Shown here piece by piece: positions 33,443 to 44,168 of a stretch of DNA of 64,000 nt. Each line of letters opens with the position of its first letter. Position 1 is the first letter of the stretch. A program made the position numbers and the translations under genes. The notes beneath the pieces are model-generated. The model was given only the letters and a program-made list of their open reading frames with translations. It was not told where the DNA came from and did no database searches. This stretch comes from Proales similis (taxonomy: Eukaryota; Rotifera; Eurotatoria; Ploima; Proalidae). The stretch is from contig JAGVRJ010000015.1 in the NCBI GenBank assembly GCA_019059635.1, positions 372,001 through 436,000 on the forward strand, written 5' to 3'.

Positions 33443-34202
33443 CCGACTGGCTCTTTATTGAATGGCAATTATAGGGAATCTGTCTGCCCTCGCTCTTTTA
33501 ACACTGTCTCGTCTGCTCGATCGCTCTCTCCCTTTGGCCATCAAATTATGAGCGAAATTTCTCTATTAACGAGTGCAAGCGCACCAATTTGTCTTGGTAT
33601 AGCCTTGCACTCGCATTTAGCTCTATTCTCTACAGTCGAAACATACGCGGATCGGGCCAATAGAAATTAAAGTTTATTTATTCGCTTTATAAGAAAAAAA
33701 AAGGGGCAAAGAGAGGAAAAGTACGAGTTTGGGCAACTTGGAGATTCAAGATCGTTGTTTGCTTTAATTCGCCTCTCGGGCTTGAACTGGCTGAGTTGGT
33801 GTTGAAACTTCAAATGCTAGAAGGTTAACTTGAGCTCTTGGTGTGAGAAGGATGAGCGAAGAAGATGGCTGGAGAGGCTTTTTCACTTCTGGCTGCGCTA
33901 TGTACAGGTTTTCACGTTGAATTAAGCTCTTGTAAATGGTTTCTTTTTTGTGGCCAAATCACCGGCAATCGAATCGACCAACTCTGAATGCAGCGTCGAG
34001 CACAGACTGGCGCCAGACGTTCAAATCAAGGAGCTTCTGAAATTCTAGATGAGCAAGAGCATATGCCAGCAAAAGAGTCATGTCTACCATTGCTCGACGG
34101 AGAGTTGAACAGGTGCGGTTCTTCGTCCATTTCTTCGTCGTAGTTTCTAGTCAAAGTGACAAGTAAGCGACAATCGTCAACCTTTGGCTGAGCTTTGAGG
34201 TA
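33443..34202. other. Spacer and 3' UTR of the PP2A B'' gene
   Basis: The PP2A B'' gene probably ends at one of two overlapping minus-strand AATAAA signals (TTTATT at 33673-33678 and 33677-33682), giving a 3' UTR of about 520 bases. The remaining 230 bases up to 33442 are the SPRYD7 promoter region. No TATA box was seen. Confidence 0.5.
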
Positions 34203-37130
34203 TTACGCGTAAAAGTCCTGATTGTCGCCGTTCACGTCCTCTGAGACGAGGTTTTCGTATTCTTCGGCCGCATAACGGTCCCAGTCGCTGAGTTCGGGTC
34301 CTTCCAGATCTCGAACGTTGGCGAACGGATCGCGCTGCTCGTACTCGAGATATTTCTCCAGATTGATGAAAGTGTCGAAGAATACGTGCGTCATCTTGCA
34401 CTGCTTTAAATCCTTGAGGCGGATCTTGTCGCGCTCGGCCGGCTTGACCATGTCGAGCATCTGGCACAACAAGTCAGTGAAGGGCATGTACTCGATCTGG
34501 CGCTCGCGCATCTGCTCGACTTGTTCGCTGTAGAAATACTCGAGCTCGTACATGCTGAGGGCGCCGTCGCCGTCAATGTCCAGAATTCTGAACCAGTACT
34601 CTATGCTGGTCACGTTGCGCTTGTCCTCTTCTGAGATGAGGAACCAGACAAAATCGTAGTAGCTCATAAGGCCGTCGTGCCAGTCAGCGCCGCGCAACAC
34701 TGTACCCGAGAATATGCGATCGATTATCCGAGGAGATATGGCTTCAAGGCGGCGATTAAAGCGAGCCAATCAGCAAAGAGCGGCCAATCACTCACCGTAG
34801 TTGTTGTGTCGGTAAAGGTCCTCTTTGCTTATCAATAGGTCGTGGTCCTTGTCCAACTCCCAGAACTTGCAGTAGATGACGTAAAAATGCTCGTAGGAAA
34901 AGAAGTCCTTCACCATGTTTATGTCGTCCTCATACTCGAGCGATTCGAGCACATCGAGAAAGTTAGACCGCTTGAGCTCTACTAGGCTGATGCGGCCTGA
35001 CCAAGAACGATTGACGGTGTAAAATATGCGCGCAATCACCTGCGACAAAGAGTCGTGAGTCTAATTTTCAGCGGCCGGCTTGGTTCCCCTGCGACTCGAC
35101 TTACCGTCTTGATGTAGCGGCTGTGAAATTCTTTATGATCAGAAAGGAACTTGAGGCCTGGATGCGTGTCGACTATGTCCTGAATAAGAGGCTCCCAGTC
35201 GTCGTGGCCGACTGTGCTGCTGATGCTGTTGTTGTTGGACAGCAGCTTCATGAATAGGGCAGCCCGCTCGTGGCAACTGCTGCACAACCTTCACAAGCAA
35301 GATTAGAGCCGCTCACCGCTCTCTGGCCAAGCTGACAACTTACTTCTTCCAGGCCTGCTCGAACATTTGCAAAGTGACATGTGTAGATTTGGTGCCTGCA
35401 GTGCAAGCGCGGAAAACAAGACTTTTCCAGTAAAGCGGCAGCCCGACCAACTTGACCACATTGGCAAAGTCTTCTCGCCCGAGCTTGCCGTCTTTGGCCA
35501 GTTTGAATTCACTGTTGACCTTCTTGTTTGTCTCGGGATCGTCTAGACTCTTGAACTCCTTCTGATCAGGTTTGCCGTGCGGAAAGTAAAACTGAGGCAT
35601 GTCCATTCGAACAGCGCTCGGCTCGCTCTGTGATTTGGCCCATTTAGACGGCGAACGAATAGGCTCGGTGCGAGATGGCTCTTCCTCGCCGACGATCGGA
35701 GACTTCGACTCCGTCTGGTTTACGCGTTTGTTCTTGTTCGACTCATTTACCGGACTCAGTACTTGACTGGTTTCTTCAAGCTGCTGGTTAGAGTAAAACG
35801 TTGAGCGCGCTCTTGGCCGTGAATCTTCGGAGCTCGACACTCGTTCTATCTGAATGTCTTTGCTCTTTGGCGCTGCTCCGCTCGGGCCTTCGTCTGGCTT
35901 GACAGCTTCGTCGCGTGGCGAGTTTTCGTGCGGTGAGTTCGTCTCCTGCTTGTTTAAATTAGAGTTAGAATGCGAAATAAATTGTCAATTGGCAAATATT
36001 AAATAAAATCGAATGGGAAATATCAGTCCGAGACAGTGCGGTATTGACCTAAAGCAGAGCTATCAGGCTGCATTGCTTACTTTAGAGGCTTTTTTCAAGT
36101 CACTGTTACGGCTCAGTTCAAGGCGCATGGGCATCGATTTATCGTTAGAAGGAGTGAGATTGATAGAAAACGATCGGTCAGATTGAGGAAAGAATGACGG
36201 ATTTTGAAGGGCAGCCAGAGCAGCGGCCGTCGCCACAGCGTGCAGTGAACTCGGCGACAAAGGCATAGGCATTGAAAGAGAGCCAGCCTGCGACTCGTCA
36301 TTGGCGCCGAGGCTTTGCTTCAGATAGTTGTTTATCTGCGACAAGTTTTGGTGGTGCTGGTGTCCCGCTCGACTAATAACTATTTGCCGAGGTTGCCTCT
36401 GGACGCCTTGCTGCGACGGCAACTGTTCAATGCGCAAAACTTGCTCCCTTGGAGACCGAGGTGTCTCGTTTAGCGAACTCATAGATTCATTGGATAAGGT
36501 GGGCGATGTGGAAGAGGAGACCTGACGCGGGCTTCTCGCGTCGCTGAGCAAGTTTCCGTTCAACTGCACGAGCGGGTATCGACGTTCAAATACAAAGTTT
36601 ACGTTGGCGCCCTTATCAGTGCCTGCGGGCGACGGCTGGGCATTCGAGCCGTTCAAAGGTTGGAGCTTGACCGATTGGTGAGGCTCAATTTGCGGATTGA
36701 CTAAAATTCGAGCGAACGGCGAGTGGCTAGATCGACCGGCTGTCTTGCCTGGCTCGTAAGGAGCCCGCTTTACGTCACTGAGCGGACGATGGCTGCCTGC
36801 CGCACAGTTTACTCCACTGCAGCTGTTGCAAAAGTGAACCGCTCGACTCGCACTCGAGTCTACTTTCATGTTATAATAAACGTTCGTGTTTGATTTGATC
36901 AAGGAACTGGCTGCGCCAGTTATTTCTTGCGGTCCGTTCAGCTGTTTTAGATGCTTGGCGATTGTGGAGGTTATGTTGGACAATGCGACTGACTTTTTCA
37001 TTTCGTCCGACATTTTTGGAACAATTTTAAACGTAAAAGAGCTGCCTGGCGAATCGGCTCCAAGCGTCGACTGCCTTAAAGGCATTTTGCTCGACGCAGT
37101 CGGCGACGAGGATGACGGCGATGCGGACAT
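34203..37130 (-). CDS. PPP2R3A: PP2A regulatory subunit B'' (long isoform)
   Basis: Five exons: 37130-36081, 35948-35344, 35288-35105, 35039-34796 and 34741-34203, giving 873 residues. This is the B'' family of protein phosphatase 2A subunits, which target and regulate the phosphatase in a calcium-dependent way. The first exon encodes 350 mostly disordered, Ser/Pro-rich residues and has an in-frame TGA just before its ATG. The common part (523 residues) matches PR72/PR130 throughout: HPGLKFLSDHKEFHSRYI, IFYTVNRSWSG, FSYEHFYVIYCKFWELDKDH, then the EF-hand DIDGDGALSMYEL and SDWDRYAAEEYE near the end. A second first exon lies 2.2 kb upstream (39779-39300) and ends in the same phase. Confidence 0.93.
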
Positions 37131-39299
37131 TCAATTGCTGAGATGGCGATTGGGTTTGGTGAGAGATGCGCTTTTGGATGATGATGATGATGATGAAGAT
37201 GATGAATAGGATTTTGGTCGTCTATTCGCTTCAAATATTTACTCACATAATATTCTACGATTTGGAAAGGCAAGTTATTTAGATCATGAGTTAATACGAG
37301 CCTAAAACACACTCGATACACAGAAGCACGCACACATAGGCACAAGCACTCGCCCATCTCGACGGTCCAAGTTCAACAAGCCGCCGCCGCCGCCGTCGAA
37401 TCAACACACAAACAATGTTCAAGCGATTCAACGCGAATGGGCCACAAGCAACCAAACTCAACAACCGAGCAACGATTTGGGCCAAGGCGCGAAATTATTT
37501 CTGACAAAATTTGAAAGAGTCCTCGATGACTGATGTGCTCTCATTCTTTTTTTCTCTCATTCTTTTTTTTTCTCGCTCTATCTGGCCTGTCTGAACGATA
37601 AAGGCGTCAGTGTTGGTAGACCGCGCGAGCCCATTCAATTATGTGCTGAGACTTGGCCGCCAACTGACCATAGAGTAGAAAATGCTTATTATGCAAATAT
37701 AAACTGCTTCTAGCAACCAAAAGTGATTCATCGGCTTCAAAAGTAGCTGCAGCGTGCTCGGTCATTGGAGAACCTTTTGCTTCTATTTGAACGCTCGCTC
37801 ACACAAATAATCAAATTATGGTGTTGTATGTAATTGGTGCCACTGCTGCTAAGCGAGTCCTAATGAACCCATGCAAAAAGCCAAAAGAGCTATCCAACGG
37901 ACACTCGCGGCTGCCGATCGAACCGGGCCTTTTTAGAGCGGCTAGATGCATCTAATCGACCTGCAAGCTCGATTCTAATGGCCGGCCATTGGCTCATTGA
38001 GACGCAAAGTTATCAGGTCTATGTGCAATCGGATTAGGCAAATGTCGGTGACAGTCGAAAGAGTGAACTGATGGTAGCTTGGCTAGACCTATACTAACTC
38101 ATTATAAATACAAGCGCGCACCTTGGCATATCGAGCTCGACGGCTATGACGACGACGGTGGCCACGGCGGCGGCGGCGCCCATCACATTGGAGGGCGATG
38201 AGCTCAGACGATCGTCGCTCTCAAACAACTCGAGCAGTTTGACCTGAACATTGAGCTCAGAGCAATCGCTCGATTTAGCCGCATTGAGAACGAGCGGGGG
38301 CAAATGAGTGAAGAAAAGCGGGCGGATAATTGGAGCAGAAAAAAACGCCCCGCACACACGCGCACATTCAACAAGGAGGGAGAGGGCTGCACGAAGGCGC
38401 ATGCTGTGAGCAATCGAGCTGTTTCTCGTCACTGCTTTGGACTGGCCTGATTTAGAGCAACAGAAAAGGAATCTAATACACACTCACGCATTTGCTCTTC
38501 TATCTGTTCGCTGCTTGCGCCTCACAAAAGTGATAGGAGCGCTTGAGGCAGAATTCATGAAGCGGGTGTGAGTGTGTGTGTGTGTGTGCGCGCGAGCGAG
38601 TGAGTATGTGTATATGCGCCAAATGCACCCTCAGCCTCGATCGAGCTTTCATCCTAAGCAAGCGAACAATGAGCAAGCAACTTGGCTAGATGCTCAGCCC
38701 ACTGACTAGGTAAGATTGTAATTATGTGGAGAAGATATTTGAAATGGGCAAGCGATCGAGCCGCCTTCGATTATCATAATCGGGTGCTAGATTAGTGAGT
38801 AGATAAACTGCAATCGCCTCTAGCTCGACTTGAGCTCACGCTTCTCTTTGTTTCTTCTCTTACTTTTTAATCGTCTTATTCTCCAACTCTGGCCTGTGCA
38901 CTTGAAATCTACGAATCTTCACAGTGCCGCCCAGCATGGCGGTCAGACGCTGACATAAGAAAACTACAAATAAGAAGCAATAATTGCCAGCTCTTTTGAA
39001 CTGGAGCCGAGCCGCGGAGGCAAGGGCGCATGTTGGCGAATTCCCAAGCAGCGCTGATTATAAAATTCAGCCAAACAGGATTGAAGGCATGCAAGCGAAA
39101 GTATGCGGGTTTGGATGATTCATGAATAAATGCAATATGCTCTGGGATTTGGAATTATTCAACGGGTGCATCAAGCGATGGGGAGTCAGATTGTATAACC
39201 TTTTAACGATAAATCGATGCGTCAATTGAAGGGGCCACGGGGAAGCGGTAGTCTCGAAGCTAATCTTCTCTAATTAAAAGCAATATGAAACTCACTCAC
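37131..39299 (-). other. Intron of PP2A B'' gene with probable internal promoter
   Basis: Region between the two alternative first exons. It contains a GAT-type trinucleotide repeat (37178-37206), a TG/GT-rich tract (about 38570-38590) and CT-rich runs. No coding segment resembling a protein was found. The promoter of the long isoform should lie just above 37130. Confidence 0.5.
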
Positions 39300-39779
39300 C
39301 TTGACTAATTTGGAAATGCTTCGAAGTCTGGGAGATCTGGGGCTGTTGGGCATACGGCCTACGGGAGACATTGGCGGCGACTGCAAGGCCAGCGGCGATC
39401 TCGGCCTGTGCGCTCCACTCATTGGCTGCAGGAGATGAGCAGGCAGGTGCGGCGGCAGTGGCTGCAGCAGCTCATTCGGCGGCTCATATGGAACTGTTCG
39501 GTTGGCTTCGAACACCGCTGGCATTTTATTTGTGCTTTTGATACATTCTATCGCTTCTTTAAGCTGACGGCTCCTCTCAGGCGCAGAAAACCATTCGTAG
39601 AATAGCTCGTTGCTCTTTACTCGAAGCGACGGTTTGAATTGGCGACTGACAGCGGCTCTAGAAGATGATGATGGCGACAAGCTGTTTTGCAATATATTCG
39701 CCAGCACTAGACTTGGCGAGGCGGCCGGAGCCACTTTCAACGGCAACGGCGTCGATGGAATCACACCAGCCACATCCAT
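39300..39779 (-). CDS. PPP2R3A: Alternative first exon of PP2A B'' (short isoform)
   Basis: Opens with ATG at 39779 and runs 160 codons to a GTGAGT donor after ISKLVK. It ends in phase 0, the same as the other first exon. Joining it to the common exon at 35948 gives a 683-residue protein. The encoded segment is Pro-rich (PLPPHLPAHL, SPPMSPVG) with repeated SPR motifs. It includes ELFYEWFSAPERSRQLKEAI, which looks like an amphipathic, structured piece. Two first exons on a common core mirror the PR130/PR72 arrangement of the vertebrate gene. Confidence 0.8.
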
Positions 39780-40264
39780 CCTGATGCTTCGAACGAGAAT
39801 TGCTTCGTCTCTGTCGATCTCCTCCTGCCTCGATCACTTGAATGAGCTGCTTCTGAGTGTTGGTGCGGTTTCCGTTGCTGTTTAATCTCTCTTTCTTCTC
39901 TATCGCTTTGTTCTAAACCGTGCCTGTGCTAGACAAAGCTCTATTTTAGCGACGTTATTTCAGTTAGACACGACTTATGCTGTTCATGTATATGAGAAAT
40001 AAAAAAACAATAATGAGCGACCAGCGCGCTTGCGACAACGGCGTTTGCGAGATCGTGGCCCCGCTGACCATGTAAACAGAGGTGGGTCGGAGACGACCGA
40101 TCGACTTTTATGTGCGCATCGCAAATGAATTCAATTATGATGCGACGGTCATTCGCCATGTACGCATCGCTATGGCAACCCTCGTCTCTTCAGGTTTAAA
40201 CCCTCTTGGCCGCCCCCCTTTTCGAGCTACTTGAATGTCTGCTCATGGTCAATGTTTATTCGGC
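39780..40264. other. Spacer upstream of PP2A B'' short first exon
   Basis: About 480 bases between the PP2A B'' 5' end and the CDK5RAP3 polyadenylation signal. It should hold the upstream promoter of PP2A B''. No motif stands out. Confidence 0.45.
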
Positions 40265-40304
40265 TTTATTTTCGTTTTCTTTGATTAAATCAGGATCTAT
40301 TTGA

Positions 40305-42258
40305 TCAAATCAGGTTTATTTCGCCCATAAGATTCACACGCACACCGTTATACTTCTTGGAGAGGCTTTCGCACACCTAGCGTTCAACGTTTAATTGATC
40401 AGTCAAACGAAATTCTCCAAAAAGCGGTTCACTTACGTTCTTTTGAAGCTCTTTGGTCTTTTCTATGTTGAGCTTAAGCCGCGCTTCCAGCTGCTTCTCT
40501 TCGTCGACAAGGGCTTTGACTCGTTCGCGCTGATCCTCTTGACCAGTCAGGCAGCGGTCTATTGACTTCTTCTTTGCCTCGAACTGATCAAATAGCCGCT
40601 TTAGGTAATTTGGTGTGTCGTTTATTCTAAACAACTGCTCGATTCGTTTGCTCTTGAAATACTCAAGAGTTCTGTTGCTCAAGTTGGCCAAAGCGGCCAG
40701 CTCGCTCTCGGTCAAATTTTGAACCATTTTGGGCGCCTCTTGCATTATTGTGCTCATAATCAAGTTGTCCGATTCCAACTTGGTTTCGATCAACTTGTGG
40801 CGAAGAAATGTGTTCAACTTAAAAGACGAGCTTCGTATTAAGGCCAACCAGCGACTCGCTTCGTCCAACTTGCACCTACTCGATTCAGGTCGTCCAGAAG
40901 AACAGTTCGAGTTTGTTTCCATTCGAGAACACTCAGAGCGTCGTCTCCCTTGGCAATGCCGTCGCTCGGAACATAGACGCCAACTTCGTCAACGCTGATC
41001 TGAGCGCGTAGTTCGTCCAGATCGACGTCAGATGTAAACTTGTCCTCTTCGGTCGGCACTTCGGCATCCAGATCGCCCCAGTCTATCTCATCGTTCTTTG
41101 GTGATCATGGCTTTTCTCAATCTAACGCGACTAATTATCCGCTCAAATCGGTCTACCTGTTCGTCAGCGTCTGCGTCAATGGCTGCGGCATCGGCTCCCC
41201 AGTCAATAGCGTCCCCATTCTGCTCGTCCGTGCCCAAGTCAATCCTAATCGGCTCGTCACGCTCAACCGCAGCTGGCTTGCTTCCTGTTCGCCATTCGAA
41301 CACCGTTGTGTTGCCTTTTCTAACAACATAGCTCAGCATGGTCAAGATGTCGTCGGCTTTTCTGCTCATGCACAATCACAATGGGAACGGGGCAATTGAG
41401 CGAGGCATTTTGAATAGAACGAGAGAATGCAATTGACAGACCTTTGCTGAAAATGTTGAACATAAGCCGAGTAGAACGCGATCGCCGGCTCGAAAGCTTG
41501 AATTTTGCCAGCGATCTCGTCGTACAATGGACCAAGCTGGTTGGGCAGCTCTCTCAGCTCCTGCGCTACGTTCTCTCCGTTTATTCCGAGTTCACTGCAT
41601 GATTGCTTGATCTGGTGGCGAATTTCGCTCATTCGTTTGCTCAGGTTCTGGCATTTCTCCTCGCACTCCTTCCAATCGAATCGAGTTGAGCAGCCATGTC
41701 AGACTTTGGACGTTTGCTGCGTTGAGTTACCGTTTGCTGCTGTTTGCATTTGCCAATCTGCTTTTTGGCGGCCGGAATCTCGTAGGTCACTTGGCGCTGC
41801 AGAATGCTACAAGCCTCGGCCAGGTAGAGATTGTCTTTCTCGTAGGCGCCGACAATCGCGTTCCAGTCTTTCATTCGCTGCGACGAGTACATGCCGAATA
41901 TGTTCTTGGACGCTTTTTCGGTCTCTTTCAGGATTTCAATGATCTTCAAACAGTTGTAGTAGTGAATTGCTTCGAATCGCTTAGATTAGAGACCAGGCGA
42001 AACATGCTTCTATTCACGAGGAAGTTACTGGATCCCGACAGGAGATTGGTGATCTCTTGGTGTTCCGGCATGTCTTGGATGGCCGCGTTTATCTTGTTGC
42101 GGATAGGCACTACGTTCTTGTGCCAGTCGCGCGAACACAGGCGTCGGTTGAGCACCCAGTCTAGTCGGGCAGGGTTCTTGAGTTAGTGGCGAATAGAAGC
42201 GTTGCACCCACTTACCAACCAGTTTGCTCAAGTGGATATCAATAGGCAGCTTGTCCAT
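40305..42258 (-). CDS. CDK5RAP3: CDK5RAP3 (UFMylation ligase cofactor)
   Basis: Eight exons: 42258-42216, 42160-42029, 41969-41731, 41668-41442, 41361-41157, 41095-40880, 40817-40437 and 40376-40305, giving 504 residues (human 506). It is part of the UFL1-DDRGK1 complex that attaches UFM1 to ribosomes at the ER and links it to ER-phagy. Family strings are KINAAIQDMPEHQEI, LLSGST, KNIFGMYSSQRMKDW, VFEWRTGS, EKTKELQKN and RVNLMGEINL at the C-terminus. Two IDWG motifs (residues 266-269 and 286-289), separated by an exon junction, lie in the acidic linker. In other species these bind ATG8 and UFM1; human has more copies. It starts 180 bases from the divergent NOSIP gene. AATAAA on this strand lies at 40265-40270. 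Confidence 0.95.
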
Positions 42259-42437
42259 GGCTCTAGAGAGTAAGACGTATATTTGCTGACGTGCAAACGA
42301 CAATTGAATAGAGAAAGAGTGTCTATCGCAATGTTAAGCAAGTTTTGACAGGCAAGACCAAGAATAATAGGCAGGAGGCCGCAGCGGATTGACGATCAAA
42401 CCGATAAAACAAGAGAATCCAGCAAAAGGCCCCAGAA
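42259..42437. promoter_or_regulatory. Bidirectional promoter between CDK5RAP3 and NOSIP
   Basis: The two start codons, on opposite strands, are 179 bases apart, so both genes must be driven from this interval. No TATA box is present, as is usual for housekeeping divergent pairs. Confidence 0.6.
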
Positions 42438-43639
42438 ATGACCAGACATTCCAAAAATGCCACCGCTGGTCCCACTTACACTTATCATGAGCGAGCCAAA
42501 GACAGCAAAATGTCCGGATACGGCTCCAAAGAAGTTCGATTGAGCAAAGATGCAATTAAGGACTTTGATTGCTGTTCGCTAACCCTGCAGCCATGCGAGC
42601 ACCCGGTCATTACGTGAGTGAGGCCCTTCGATTTGCGTCTTCTATTGCGTCGCCTACTTCAATCTCGTCCTCTAATCTGCTGAACCGAATTTCTTAGGCC
42701 TGAAGGCTGGCTCTACGAAAAGGAGGCAATCCTCGAGTACATTCTTCAAAAGAAAGTGGAGAACGCCAAGCTGCTGAAGAAATACGAAAAGCAAAAGAAA
42801 GAGCATCTGGACGAGGCCGGCGAAAAGGCCCGCGCTGAGCAGCAGGCCAAGTTGGAGAAATTTCTGAAAAGCGAAGGAAAGCTGCTCTCAGGCTCGTCGT
42901 CTGGCTCGACACTGCAAGGCACCGGTAGGCCACCGCCGTCATTGGCCAGTTCTCCTCTCCTAACCGCTCAAGGCAATCTAGCTTCGGTTTCAAACATGGC
43001 CGGTGAGAAGAGTAAAAATTTGCCGAGCTTTTGGCTGCCCAGTCTCACTCCGCAGGCAAGCACGTCAGAGAAGCCCAAAAAGCCGGTGAGTTGCATTTCA
43101 CGTCCGCGACGCCCACTGAATGAAATTTAAGTTTTTACTTGAACGAACAGAGCATGGCTGTACTCTGTCCGATGAGTGGCAAGCCGATCAGTCTCAAAGA
43201 CCTGACCGATGTTAAATTTAAACTCCTTGACGAAAAGGACGACAGGAAGAGTTTGGTCGCCAAACGAGAGAGATACGTTTGTGCAGTAAGCAACGACCTT
43301 CTGGGCAACTCAGTACCATGCGTGGTTCTACGAACTTCGTAAGTTTTGCTCACAATTCACTCAAGACTGAAAATGCGTAACGCAGCTCAACACCAGGGGT
43401 TGGGTAGTGACCACTGAGGCGGCTGAGAACATAATAAAAAAGGAAATGATCGATCCAACAAATGGAAAGCCGATGGTGGACAAAGACTTTATTCACATTC
43501 AACGGGTAAGATTGGTCCTCTAGGAAAATCGAAAATCTGCCTCAAGCGCATTCTTCTCTTACGACTTTAGGGAGGAACTGGATTTGCCGGTTCAGGCGTG
43601 AAGCTTGCGTCCAAAGTTTACACGCCCGTAATGCAATAG
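42438..43639 (+). CDS. NOSIP: Nitric oxide synthase-interacting protein homologue
   Basis: Five exons: 42438-42613, 42698-43085, 43151-43338, 43397-43505 and 43571-43639, giving 309 residues (human 301). NOSIP is a U-box-type E3 ubiquitin ligase that is mainly nuclear and associates with the spliceosome. Family strings: start MTRHSKNATAG, SGYGSKEVRLSKDAIKDFDC, the split U-box (LQPCEHPVIT joined to PEGWLYEKEAILEYIL), PSFWLPSLTPQ, LCPMSGKPI, RYVCAVSNDLLGN and the C-terminal GGTGFAGSGVKL. The fourth exon uses the acceptor CACCAG at 43391-43396; an earlier CGCAG would break the frame. AATAAA lies at 43752-43757. Confidence 0.95.
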
Positions 43640-43757
43640 ACCATCGGATAGGGCGATTGGCCTTGGCTATTTGCTTCGGAGGCGAAGTGTTGTGTATATG
43701 GTTTTGGTTGTTTAGATTTATTTTCTGTGCCTCGATGCACAGGGAAGTAAGAATAAA

Positions 43758-44168
43758 ATTCTTTTTGTTGGCACGAGTTCAATCTGACCGGTTTGCTCGG
43801 GATCGGTCACTCGACCTCAGACTGATAAGGATTCACGTGGCCAAAGCACTCACTCGGACCTAAGTGGGGACAACGCGTGTCAACTAGGTCGCACCAGGGC
43901 TTGTTATTAGAAACCTTACGCCCAAACAGGCGCTATTTAGTTTAGCTTCAACAGTGGCTGCCAACTGAGCAGGCGACTTGCTTTGAGTAAAATAAATTAT
44001 GTTGTGCGAGGCGCGTTTCCAACCGATCGCTCAATTAGCAGTTGTGATGTTAACAGCCGATGTGCACATTAGCAACCGAAAATCAAGCCGCGTTCAGCTA
44101 ACATTGAAGTAGAAACGCATGGGCACATGACGCAATAGTCGCCTGCTTGACTCTTCTACGCCCCAAAC
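43758..44168. other. Spacer between NOSIP and WD-repeat gene
   Basis: About 410 bases holding the promoter region of the WD-repeat gene. There is no TATA box and no coding signal. Confidence 0.45.

Noticed and set aside
36063-37130. Treating the long PP2A B'' first exon as a separate gene
   Set aside because: It ends in a good donor in phase with the common exon and has no stop before that donor; an alternative first exon explains it.
38094-38483. 129-codon frame in the PP2A B'' intron
   Set aside because: Hydrophobic, Ala/Ser-rich random composition without splice or promoter context or homology.
41973-42028. Alternative CDK5RAP3 donor at GTGAAT
   Set aside because: It closes in frame but adds an insertion. 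The donor GTAACT at 42028 gives LLSGSTIHYYNCL, which matches the family better.
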